The translations under genes and the position numbers were made by a program. A stretch of 64,000 nucleotides of DNA from Cryptomeria japonica (taxonomy: Eukaryota; Streptophyta; Pinopsida; Cupressales; Cupressaceae): contig NC_081407.1 in the NCBI RefSeq assembly GCF_030272615.1, forward strand, positions 98,005,897 to 98,069,896. Reading direction: 5' to 3'. Positions 12,202-22,035 of the stretch are shown one piece after another. The stretch's first letter is position 1. Each line of letters starts with the position of its first letter. Under the pieces are notes generated by a model. That model was given only the letters and a program-made list of their open reading frames with translations, made no database searches and was not told the origin of the DNA.

Positions 12202-13916
12202 CTCTTCAGAATATCCTAATTCCCAAAAATACAAAAACAATTATAAAACAAAAAAATTGTTACTTGGTGAAAACCTGGCAAACAGGGGCCTTGTGACATA
12301 AAAAACATTGAAAATCGAAAAAAGTAAAGAGAAATAATTTCGTCCAATGGTGAAAACCACTTCGGTGGCACCTTGGGCAAGTACCATGGTGAAAACTGGG
12401 TCACCAGCGCCATGCGTAGAAACATTGCTCCTCCCTCCTTCAGGATTCACTTTCATCCTTTCACTCTGCACACACTCACAACCTATTCGTTCATAATAAA
12501 CTTACCCATTCCCATCATGGCTTGCTATTGATCTACCCAAGATTGGTTCACCATTCATAATAAACCTCCCTTTTCACTCCCTTTCCATCCATAATAAATC
12601 AGATCCTATCTGTGGCTAAGGAAAATCCTACGTCTAGTGATGGGTGTGGAACTCAGAACATCACATGTTTCGAGTAGTATAGTTTCTTCCAGTTTTCTTC
12701 AATCTATCCACACACAATCTGCAATAAAGCAACATTTGCATCACAGATCCGCAATAAAGTTTCATCTTCTCCGCAATAAAGTATCAGTTTCATGGATTCA
12801 GTCAGTTTCAGATGAGACACAGCAGCAACAATGGGCTTCAACAAATCAAATCTTTCAACAGACTCAGACAACATATGGTTCAGTGCTATCTATCCTTTCT
12901 GTGAAAGTAAACATTGTGACCACAATCAAATAAGACTTATACAAGTGACAAGAGACACTAAACTTGAGGACTACAATGGATGTTGGTGTCGAGTCTTGGT
13001 TTTCTTTTGATTTTATCTTTCTGGTGACATGTCTTTTAGCTTTTTCGGGATGTCTTTGACTAGAGATTCTATCTCTAGGATGTTTTTGACTAGAAAAGCG
13101 AGGATGGGGTATCGTCACCTATTTGTATTTGTTGTCTGTGGATTGTCTTTTAGTAATGCTATGACTTGTGCAAGGATATGAGGACACTGAGAGTCTAGTA
13201 TGAACTGGGGCATTCCTTGTTTATGACTGTCTTATCTCCATGCAAACAGGTACAATGATTTTCTGGGTCGAACATATACCTCTATTGTCATAACCTACTT
13301 GCCATAATAAAGCTCAATGATGATAACACACAAGAAGCTCTTTCACTTTTATATCTTCTGTCTTCCATCCCCCTTTCTTGATTTACTTCCATTGTCCTTC
13401 TCAAGTCCGTGTAGCCCGCTATCACATGACTGAGTATAATGACACACCAAAAACATTTGCATTTCATGTAGTTGCACCTGCATTACGGCATATAAGCATT
13501 TCATACATACATATAGATATCACATCCTACACACAACACCTATTAGCACAATTTACATTTGCATTATCATATTCATTTGCATTTCATACATTCACATTTG
13601 CATCATGCATACACATATAAAACATAAAAGAACAAAAATATGGCATTTCATCATGTACATATTTGCATCCATATCATAAGCATCACATAGAAACATACAT
13701 CATAGAAATACATAGAAGCATCACATAAAAACATAAATCATGAAACATTCATCACATAGGTACACGTGCATATAGCTGCCGCAAAGAAGAATCATCTCAT
13801 ATATATAAATCAAAAGTGTCATGATACAATGATGTCAAAATCATATGGCTACAATCACCTGCAGGTGTCTACATCATCATACAAAAATGATACAGTATTG
13901 ATATATAGGGAGCCCT
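12202..13916. other. Spacer between integrase and antisense gene
   Basis: No coding signal. Near 12265-12420 the phrase TGGTGAAAACC/TGGTGAAAACT recurs three times within 150 bp, a pattern I associate with the region after integrase in Tat-type elements. From about 13440 to 13760 the DNA is a low-complexity run of CATTTGCATTTCATA and CATAGAAACATA-like phrases. This stretch would hold the 3' ends of both opposing transcripts. Confidence 0.6.
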
Positions 13917-15889
13917 CTACGGCTGTGATGAACTCCCTCCCTTGGAGCCGCCTAGCCTCAACGAAATCTGAGCCCCTGAAGGACCCGCCCCAGGATCATC
14001 CCTCATATCCCCTCTATCTGGTGGTGGTGGAGGACCCATAACCCCACCACTAGACGCCTGTCTCCTCCGGCTCCCTCTCGTAGCTGTCGCTGTCTGCGAT
14101 GGTCTATGGAAACTCCTCGCCTGCTGATCAGCTGGCACTGCACCATAATAGAGATCCCGCCAGTAGGCAATCTCCTCCCCTGCCCGCAGGACATAGGCGT
14201 ATCCGGCCCCTGTGTCCTCTGTCGCCTGCCTCCCAGCCCTCAGTGCTGTCTCAGCCTCTGTGTAGCACTGAATGGCCTGGTCTTGCTCCCGCTCAGTATC
14301 TTTGAGCTGCCTCCTGAGTCTATCCCTCTCCCTCTCCAAGTCTTGGATCTCATCTGCCTGTCCCTGGCAGATCTCACTCAGCTCAGTCAGCTCATCCTCC
14401 TTTGCCTCAGCCCCCTGTGGCTCTGCTTGTGGCTCCCCCTATACGGGTGCCTGCCCTTGTGCCTGTGCCTGTACTGGTGGCGGTACCTATACCTGTCCCT
14501 GTACCTGTCCCTATCCCTATACCTGTCTAGGACCCTGTGCTGCTGGCACCTGTAGCGGCAATCCACCGCAACCCCTCACCACCCGAGCCTGCCTGTCCTC
14601 TCCACCCTCCCTCCGCGATGCCACCCTCCTCTCTCCAACTGCCCCCCTCCTCCTCTGTCGGCCTCTACCCCCATCATCTCCATCATCATCACCATCCCCA
14701 CCACCATCTCCATCTAGTAGCTCTCTTGGATCCGTCAGGCGTGGGAATGGATGCTCGGCCCAGTATGCTGTGTACTCGGCATCCATGCCGACATCCTCAA
14801 TCTCTGGCCATATGTCCTAGGGTAGGGGCATCATCTCTACTAGTTGTGTAATAGCCTGATCATATGATAGTAAGGGTCCAAACTGCGCCTGATCCTTGAT
14901 AGTTCGTGCATACATGCATGAACCCCGTGGCATCCACTAGATCCTACCGAACTGCTTGCCCACCCTGTCCACTAACTGCCTCTCCAGTACATAGGGCATT
15001 CACCCAATCAGATACCTGCTTCGGAAGGTGTAGGGCAGCTCTACTGCATCATCCTCCCACTGCTCACATCCTAGGTACGGCCTCCATATAACCATATCAA
15101 TATCATCTATAACTCGTCGCCAGTGCTCTAACTTTCCAATCCGTGGCTGTGAGGTGATCATGTCGTACAAATGCATGAAACTGTGTTCGTGACCTCTGCC
15201 CCTAAAGTGTATCGGTCTCGTCACCGATAGATGCTCATAGGCCCACACCTGTAACAACGTGACCCCGCAGCCCAATCCCACTGACCCATGGTACACAAAC
15301 TGATGTCGCTCGTAATATAAGTGTGCCAGCACGCACGAACCCCAGGCATATCTAGTGTGCTATGTCACCAGTGTCTCCAATGCACCTCCCTAGCCCACAG
15401 CCAACCCTCGTGTTGCTCTATCAGGACACAAGAACCCACTGATCGCTCCTCCTATCACTGTTGGCAGTGCTAATCCTGTAGCTGTCATGGTGTCCCAAGC
15501 CACATGCCCTGCCCTCATCTCCAATCCTGGGTCCTGGAACACTCTTCTCAGGGCCTCTCTGTCTCCATCTCGATCGTAGGGAATCAGCTCCCCATCGATC
15601 GGTATCCTCAAAATCCTGTATACATCCTTGAGGGTGACTGTCATCTCCCCCATCGGTAAATGAAAGGTGCAAGTCTCGGAGTGCCACCTCTCCGCCAGTG
15701 CAGTCAGCAATCCCATGTTCGCCCGAAACTCAGGTACATATAGGATATGTCTCAAACCCGTAGCCTCAATAACCGCTCGGTCCTCAAAGGTCAGCTCAGG
15801 TCGCAATCTCTACGTTGACGTGAATCTCTCCCGTGACTCCAACATAGGCAAATACTCCTGCAGTCAAGCAAATCAATCATGTCAGTCAT

Positions 15890-16170
15890 AGTGGCATTCA
15901 CTGTTCATCACAAAATGCTACTTTTTATCTAAGTGCATATGGTACTCTATCCTAGTGACACTCACTGTTTATCACAAAGTGTTGCTTCTATCCTAGTGAC
16001 ACTCCCTGTTCATCACAAAGTGTTGCTTCTATCCTAGTGGTACTCCCTGTTCATCACAAAGTACTATGTGTTTTTGCACTCACTGTTCATCACAAAGTGC
16101 TGCTCCTATTGGTACTCCCTATTCATCACAAAGTATTATATCTTGGTACTCATTGTTCATCACAAAGTGC
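15890..16170 (-). repeat. ~45-55-bp tandem repeat in the PMD-gene intron
   Basis: About six imperfect copies of a unit containing CTCCCTGTTCATCACAAAGT followed by a variable TGCTTCTATCCTAGTG part. The array lies wholly inside the inferred 928-bp intron of the antisense gene. Confidence 0.8.
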
Positions 16171-16397
16171 CTTGATCTATCCTATCCTAGGGCCTCTGCT
16201 TGAGTGAATCCTCTTGAGTAGTTTCCTAATTGGCAATGTATGTTCTATCACAAAATTGTCAATCCTAGCCCTATTTGCAATTCTAGTCTTCCCTAGAGGA
16301 CCTGCTTGAGTGTATCCTCTCAACAACTTATCCAATCGACAACGTATGTTCATCATAGAATTGTCGATTTGACCTAGAAGACACAAATTCACATTTT

Positions 16398-16672
16398 TGG
16401 ACACAAACGCGCTTTCCTGACATAAACGCGCTTAGAGACTGCATAAACGTGCCTATTTTACACAAACACACCTACAACACACAGACGTGCCTATGCTCTG
16501 CATAGACACGCCTGAGCGACACAAACGTGCCTTCCTATCATAGACACGCCTACACAGCACAGACGTGGCCGCATTTTTCACAAATGCATTTTCTAGCACA
16601 GACGCGCCTAGCACAAACACAGACGCACCTAGCGAGCACAGACGTGCTTGGCACCAATGCAGACACGCCTGG
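16398..16672 (-). repeat. ~20-bp tandem array, core GCGTCTGTG, antisense block
   Basis: On the + strand the unit reads CACAGACGCGCCT with variants (ACACAAACGCGCT, CATAGACACGCCT). At least 13 copies are spaced 18-21 bp from about 16401 to 16665. The reverse complement is AGGCGCGTCTGTG, the motif of the two leader blocks. The block sits just inside the intron of the antisense gene, 110-390 bp after its splice donor. Confidence 0.85.
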
Positions 16673-16939
16673 ATGTTTTTGACATTTTTTGGACCCTCAC
16701 CTAGAGCGCATTTATTACCCTATCTAGCATGCATTAATGACAATAATAAATGCAATGAAGTACGAGGAGGTTTTGTGGTACTCACCAGCTCTCCTGCCTC
16801 TGCTGGCCTCTGGAATCAGCGAACGCGATCGAATCTATGAACAAAAGCCATCGCTGCTGACTGCTGCTGCTCTATTTTCGCACTACACTCTGCTCTTGTG
16901 GATGTGTGGATGACAATGAGGATGTATTTCCCTTGTGGT

Positions 16940-16950
16940 CTATCTTATAG
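16940..16950 (-). promoter_or_regulatory. TATA-like box of the antisense PMD gene
   Basis: The minus strand reads CTATAAGATAG about 95 bp upstream of the exon 1 ATG at 16851, predicting transcription start near 16915. This position fits an independent promoter inside the element rather than read-through. It is inferred from sequence only. Confidence 0.45.
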
Positions 16951-17181
16951 ACTACCCTAGCCCTAGCTCTCATCTCCGAGTCAATTTTCATTACCCCGTG
17001 ACTCTGTCACTTTATCTAGTCGATCCATTCTAGCCTTTCTTTTTTATCGAGAGATTGTTTGTGGTCTTTTTACACATTTTTTCATCCAATCTCTCAAGGG
17101 GGCATATCATTCCCATCTTGGGGCAACTCTGTATCAGTTCATCTTATCTTCTTTGAAACAACGTGACAAGCCGCATTGTCT

Positions 17182-17196
17182 CAAAGAGGGGCAAAA
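17182..17196 (+). other. Polypurine tract of the Tat element
   Basis: CAAAGAGGGGCAAAA lies immediately upstream of the 3' LTR start, the expected position for plus-strand priming. Confidence 0.9.
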
Positions 17197-17970
17197 TGTA
17201 GACACCCAAAATTGTCCAGTCTAATTAAATAAATATTTTATTTATTTAATTTTCTAAGCTTAATTCATCTATTAATTAAATAAATTTTTATTTGTTTAAT
17301 TAATTCATTTATCCTCTTCTAGCCTTATTTCTCATTTAAATAAATACATTTATTTATTTAAATTATCCTTTTCCTAAATTAAATGAATATTTTATTTATT
17401 TAATTATCCCACTTCTTCTATTAATTAAATAAAACTTTATTTATTTAATTAATTCATTAGCCTTTTCTACCCATGACACATGTCATTCATTTCTTAATTC
17501 CTACACTACCTACCCCTTTCATTATTTTATTATTTTCTCTACCTACCCTCTAATCATAGCCGACCTCCTTTTACACCTCTCAATCTTATCCCTCCATTTC
17601 ATATTGTGTCTTCTATATAAGGAGATACTTCCTTCATTATCAAACCCTAATCAATTATGCTAACTACCCAACCTCTGGACATAGGCGATCCTACTTGCAA
17701 CCACATTCCGTTCTTTGTTGAGCTCTTGTGCACATAAAATCTGAGAGCAAATATATCAAGCAAGATCAATGGAGATAGGAAGAATGGAGATCCAAACCCT
17801 ATTGGACATGTGATGGTATAATCTTTGTAATTTTATTTGATTTGCATTGTCTTAGGTAATCTTCATATGTTATGGTGGATCTTTGTTGTTGTTAGGCTAG
17901 GGTTTTGTGGTTGAATTCATTTAGCCTTTCAATATCGTTATTATTGTTGTATCCATTTTCACCATATACA
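17197..17970 (+). repeat. 3' LTR of the Tat element
   Basis: 774 bp, about 98% identical to the 5' LTR, and 3 bp shorter through loss of one GTT in a short GTT run. It is followed directly by the target duplication GTAAT at 17971-17975. Confidence 0.95.
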
Positions 17971-18645
17971 GTAATAACTTTCGTGTTATATGAAATCCAG
18001 TCAATAATCTCCAATGTTGTCTTGTGGTTACCTTCATGTTATACAACATCATGTCAATAATCTGTCATGTTATCTCAATATAACCATCATGTTATATGTA
18101 AATCTAGTATATAACGAGCCATGTGCAAAAGTGACTTCCTCACCACCCCATGGGTTAAAATAAGGAAAGACAATGGTGTTGCGAGCTGGAGGGATGAGCA
18201 AAAATTTCTGCAACTTAGATCACTCAAAAATTACAAATCGTTGATCGTGATCACCATAACTAGCCGTGGCTTTGATTTTTCAAAAACATTACTAAAGTCA
18301 ATAACACGAGTTTTATAACCACTTTTTGGAGTCAGTTTATTTGCATCCCGATGGGGGTAAAAGTGGTTATAAACATTGTGTTATTGACTTTGGCGAAACC
18401 CGGTCATATTATTTCATAATACGTTCATGTATTACGAAATCTTGTCAAAAATTTGTCATGTTATCATGTAAAAAAACTTCATGTTATATGAAATACAATC
18501 AATAATTTATCATGTTATCCTGTAATAACCTTCATGTTATATGAAATCTAGTCAATAATTTGCATTTTTATCTTGTGGCTACCTTCATGTTATACAACAT
18601 CTCGTCAATAACCTATCTTGCTAATCCTTTGATGGATAATGTTAT
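17971..18645. repeat. ~50-bp tandem array (TTCATGTTATATGAAATC unit), target of the Tat insertion
   Basis: Imperfect copies of a unit with CTTCATGTTATATGAAATC, AGTCAATAATTTG and CATGTTATCCTGTAATAAC phrases occupy about 17971-18120 and 18400-18640. The bases left of the element (1651-1665, ATGTTATCTTGTAAT) complete the first unit, so the element inserted in this array. A different 280-bp segment (18121-18400) interrupts it. Confidence 0.8.
18294..18391. repeat. Inverted repeat, ~33-bp arms
   Basis: The arm AAAGTCAATAACACGAG...CCACTTTT at 18294-18326 is matched in reverse complement by AAAAGTGG...GTTATTGACTTT at 18359-18391, with a ~32-bp loop and a few mismatches. It lies in the segment that interrupts the tandem array. 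It may be the end of a small foldback element; no target duplication was identified. Confidence 0.7.
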
Positions 18646-20478
18646 GTGAATACAATAATAAACATACATAAACAACAATTAGGCTATAGAGGTTTGTGTC
18701 TTGTGTGTCTTGAAGGATGCCCATGTCTTGTTATAAAGATCCAATCTTGGTACAAGAAGGATGTTGGAAAAGTTTGTGATCCAATGGTTTTTTTTTTGTT
18801 ATCTCAAGTGAATGATTGGATAGATCACAACCTTCCTCTTCAAATAACAAGAGGTATGTTCACCCCATAAAATTGTATAAAATCATAGTTATTCAAGATA
18901 AGAAATAAATTGTTGCACATATATAGCTTAGGTGGAGTGGTTGGATGAAAATTTAAAAAATATTTGGAATTGAAAAACAATGACATATTTACCATATAAC
19001 ATAATTTATACTCTATTAAATATCATAAATGATTATTAAGATTATACAAATTGAAAATGTAAGTAATATATATATATATATATATATATAATTTCAAAAT
19101 GTGTTGTACTTAAATTCGTAATGGAAAATTATGTGAAATTTATCTAGATCTTTTCAAATATTTGGGTAAACACAAGTCAATAGTAGAGTAAGTTTAAATT
19201 CCATAATTATTTGATTTATTATTACTATAAATGAAAATATTATATTTTCTACTCATATTTAAATATAATTTTTAATGATAAAATTGATTTGAAGGTTTTT
19301 CAATAAAATATTATATATGTTAAAATATAATAAATGTATGACATAGCTATTAAAAAAAAGAGCAAATTTTTTTATATTATTTAAGAAAACTAAATTATAT
19401 AAATTTTTCATTATTTTTTAAAATTTAAATCTTGTAGACATATAATTAAAATTATTAATTAAAAGATAATTTTATTTATTAATATAATAAATTTAAATGT
19501 ACTTTATTATTAAAAAATATTCATATTAAAGAACATTCTAAAAATTTTGCATTTAATTTAAACTTCATATAAGAACATTTTAAATTTTTATAGTTATTTT
19601 ACAAAGAGATTCAAATAAGAAAACTTTAAGTGATTGGAACTATGGAGAATAACCAATGTTTGAGTAGATTTAATTATAGTATTAATTGGAAACTACAAAA
19701 CAATGTTTGGATTCAATCTAATGAAATTCGATGTGGCTTTTTTCAATAAAACTTTAGCTATCACGAAATTATGAAACAACTTCTGAATTAAAAAATATAT
19801 ATATTTTAAGTGACATTTTTCAAATGCATGTGAATTTTTTGTCTATATAAATGTGATTTTTTTTTGTCTGTAAATGAAACTTGATCCAAGTGTAACAAAT
19901 TTTCCTCCTTTACAATGGCTATAGTATATAAGTTGGCGTGGTTTTAATAAAATATAAATTTCACAACAATCATCTTATTTAAAAATAAAAATCATTCAAG
20001 ATGAGATATATTCACCCAAATAATTAGATTTAGAAATTAAGAACCAATCTTAATTCCTTTTTGCTTAAAATCTCCTCTATAAATGACCTAAATTAAACAA
20101 CACAAAGCCTGCATAATTAAAATCAATGAATTTTTTAATGAATCAAAATTATAACTTTTACAATATTATAGTCAATTTTAAGTATAAATTAAAAAAACCG
20201 AATAACAATGCTTCATATTCTGGTTGTTGGTGCGAGGGCTACCCGAGTGCCAAATAGTTTTCATATTTGATCAGCCACACCAGAAACTGCTCCATCTCTT
20301 GTCACGGTGAAAGCCCCATAAAAGCTTCATTGCCACAACTCTTCCTGAAGGTATCAACGTCATCGAGGTATCAAATTTGGAAGGGAGCTCTTGGCAATAC
20401 ATGCATAACAAATGAAAACTAGTGAACATATAAGCACATCTTGAACAACTGTCATTTTCACCTGCCAAAGTTTAAGAA
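18646..20478. other. AT-rich intergenic DNA with a (TA)n run
   Basis: No gene was recognised. From about 18900 to 20200 the sequence is strongly AT-rich, with an AT dinucleotide run near 19068-19090. Short open frames have no domain character. Confidence 0.6.
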
Positions 20479-20853
20479 TTAGGTTTCTGATCTCTCTGTA
20501 TTACTGGGCATCACATTCAACTCGAAATTTGGAGGATTTTTTTGCTCCTTGGCTTCCAAAATTTCACCATTAGTAACAATTATACTCTTTAAATCAAATT
20601 TTGGAGGCTCAATTTGCTCAGCTTCAGAGTTTTCATCCCCTGTAATAGATGAGGGTTTCTTCTCATGCTTATTAATGTGCTTCTTCTTTCCTACTCTTGA
20701 AATAACCTGCGCCGCATCTCTCATGATTGGCCGCTTCCTTGCAGTTGTTTGAATGCACTTGTATGCAAGGTTTGTCATTGCAGTGACTTCATCTAGATTA
20801 TATTTTCCATCAAGTCGTGAATCCAAGATTTCCTCCCACCCAGATCTTTCGTC
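20479..20853 (-). pseudogene. Orphan C-terminal exon of a receptor-like/CRLK-like protein kinase
   Basis: The minus-strand reading contains GWEEILDSRLDGKYNLDEV and AYKCIQTTARKRPIMRDAAQ, the final helices (subdomain XI, with the invariant Arg in KRP) of a plant receptor-like kinase. It most resembles the calcium/calmodulin-regulated CRLK group by recall. A Lys- and Glu-rich tail follows, ending at a stop at 20479. An acceptor-like TTTAGTGCAG lies just upstream at about 20853-20862, so this looks like a last exon. The ATP-binding and catalytic lobes were not found in the DNA upstream on this strand. It is either a stranded fragment or the last exon of a gene with a very long intron; such an intron would have to overlap the opposing HD2 gene, which makes a fragment more likely. 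Confidence 0.6.
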
Positions 20854-21522
20854 TGCACTAAATGCGACCTTTTTCAAACAAAGAATTTCAATTCGTCAGA
20901 GAAAATGGAAAAATATTAGGAAACTAAATAAAACTTGAAATCTTCATAATCAACCAAAATATAACCAAGGCAACAAGAATGCAAGCAACAAAGGGGATTT
21001 CTTAATATCTACATGGTAAAATAAATAACCCTTGAGGCATGCAAGTTTACAAACTATGCAATTTGATAATTAAATAGAGCACATTATTTGCCTCAATGTA
21101 AAACTAGTGCATCTAAAGAATACTAGCTCCAAAATGAAATGTCTAGTTATCCAACACAAGAAATCTATGAACGTTCATTTAAGCAATTTAACTGCACATA
21201 AAAGGAAAGTAGTGTGAATTATAAAAATGAGATTTTAGGCGTATTACCTGAATTGGGGATAAATTCTTTTTCTAGAACTGCTCTGCAACTTGGTTGACTG
21301 AATCATTGGCGAGGTTTTTGCTCTGCTCTCAATAGTGGAAACTTAAGAGAATACCGATTTTAATCTTTTTGACAGAAGAAATTTTGAGGACCATCAAGGC
21401 CATGAGCTACAACAAGATCAACGTCTTCCACTGGCACATAACTTCAATGTCATTCAACCAAAACCTCCACCTCCAGATTATTTCTCTCTCGCCGGACGCA
21501 ACTATTTTGGCAAAATGATCAT

Positions 21523-21660
21523 TGAGGCGGGCATTTCAAATTTTTAGACATGTTTACAAACTGAGGCGGGCATTTCAAATTTTTGGACATGTTTACAAAC
21601 TCAGGCAGGCGTTTTAAATTAACACGGGCGTTTCAAATCGACGCGGGCATTTTCAAATTA
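21523..21660. repeat. 39-bp tandem repeat
   Basis: Two nearly identical 39-bp units (21523-21561, 21562-21600) begin TGAGGCGGGCATTTCAAATT. They are followed by degenerate shorter copies with GGGCGTTTCAAAT cores. The local GC content is higher than in the neighbouring AT-rich DNA. Confidence 0.8.
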
Positions 21661-21981
21661 GCTGCGTTCAAATCTCCGCAAAACGACAACATACCTCCAC
21701 GTCAGCCCGATGATGGATCCGAGAACATGTCTCATGGCATCATGAAAGAGCATACGATGTTGGAGCTGCATCATAGCATGACATGCCGTTTTGGAGCCAA
21801 AATAACTACAGCCCCTACCAAGAGAGGAGAAAGCTTGTGATTGTTATCACTAGCATGTTCATTAATAAATACAATTAATAATAACTTGTGATTGTTATCA
21901 CTAGCATGTTCGTTAATAAATAAAACAATAATAATATTTTAATTTAGTAACATATACTTATAATTTCCTCCCCTTTCTCCT

Positions 21982-22010
21982 TTTGGCGCCAATTTTGATT
22001 GCATATATAA
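21982..22010 (+). promoter_or_regulatory. Candidate HD2 promoter: E2F-like site plus TATA box
   Basis: TTTTGGCGCCAA at 21981-21992 contains the E2F/DP consensus TTTGGCGC. CATATATAACC at 22002-22012 is a good TATA box some 10-20 bp downstream. Transcription would start near 22035, about 2 kb upstream of the HD2 ATG, which requires the 5' UTR intron described separately. Assignment is from motif and position only. Confidence 0.4.
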
Positions 22011-22035
22011 CCCTAAAAACTGCCACCTTCTAACC

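Larger units (their letters stand above)
13917..16851 (-). pseudogene. Antisense two-exon plant mobile domain (PMD, MAIN-like) gene inside the Tat element
   Basis: Exon 1 is 16851-16786, with ATG at 16851 and peptide MAFVHRFDRVR-stop-FQRPAEAGEL. The intron is 16785-15858 (starts GTGAGTACC, ends CTGCAG). Exon 2 is 15857-13917. Both exons join in phase 0 and give 669 codons. The PMD domain occupies about residues 23-320, with landmarks RPELTFEDRAVIEATGLRHI, TFHLPMGEMTVTLKDVYRIL and GLGCGVTLLQVWAYEHL. Then come an Asp/Gly-rich acidic run, an Arg-rich tract, Gly-Gln repeats, a charged coiled coil (ERERDRLRRQLKDTEREQ) and a low-complexity tail. PMD proteins such as MAIN/MAIL1 act in gene silencing and genome stability, and PMD capture by gypsy elements is known; a role here is inference. 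Eleven in-frame TAG/TGA codons (16816, 15810, 15390, 15360, 15000, 14937, 14817, 14517, 14511, 14487, 14439) but no frameshift. The coding DNA is clearly more GC-rich than the rest of the element. Confidence 0.85.
1666..17970 (+). mobile_element. Complete Ty3/gypsy LTR retrotransposon, Tat type, with antisense PMD gene
   Basis: The element is bounded by two LTRs that start TGTAGACACCC and end CACCATATACA, and flanked by the 5-bp target duplication GTAAT (1661-1665 and 17971-17975). Order: LTR, primer site, 2.2-kb leader, gag-protease, RT, RNase H, a second RNase H, integrase, then a 5-kb 3' region with an antisense gene, polypurine tract and LTR. The second RNase H before integrase, the absence of a chromodomain and the long 3' region with an extra ORF are hallmarks of the Tat lineage. 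The LTRs differ by about 14 substitutions plus one 3-bp indel (~1.8%), so insertion is fairly recent. Both coding strands carry nonsense codons, so this copy is non-functional. Confidence 0.95.

Noticed and set aside
14106-14851. Long + strand open frames (Ser/Pro/Cys-rich, up to 182 codons)
   Set aside because: They are shadows of the GC-rich antisense PMD exon; the minus strand carries the recognisable domain order.
15890-16672. Possible CRISPR-like repeat-spacer structure
   Set aside because: Units are imperfect, tandem and without constant repeat/variable spacer pattern; the host is a plant and the arrays lie inside a retroelement intron.
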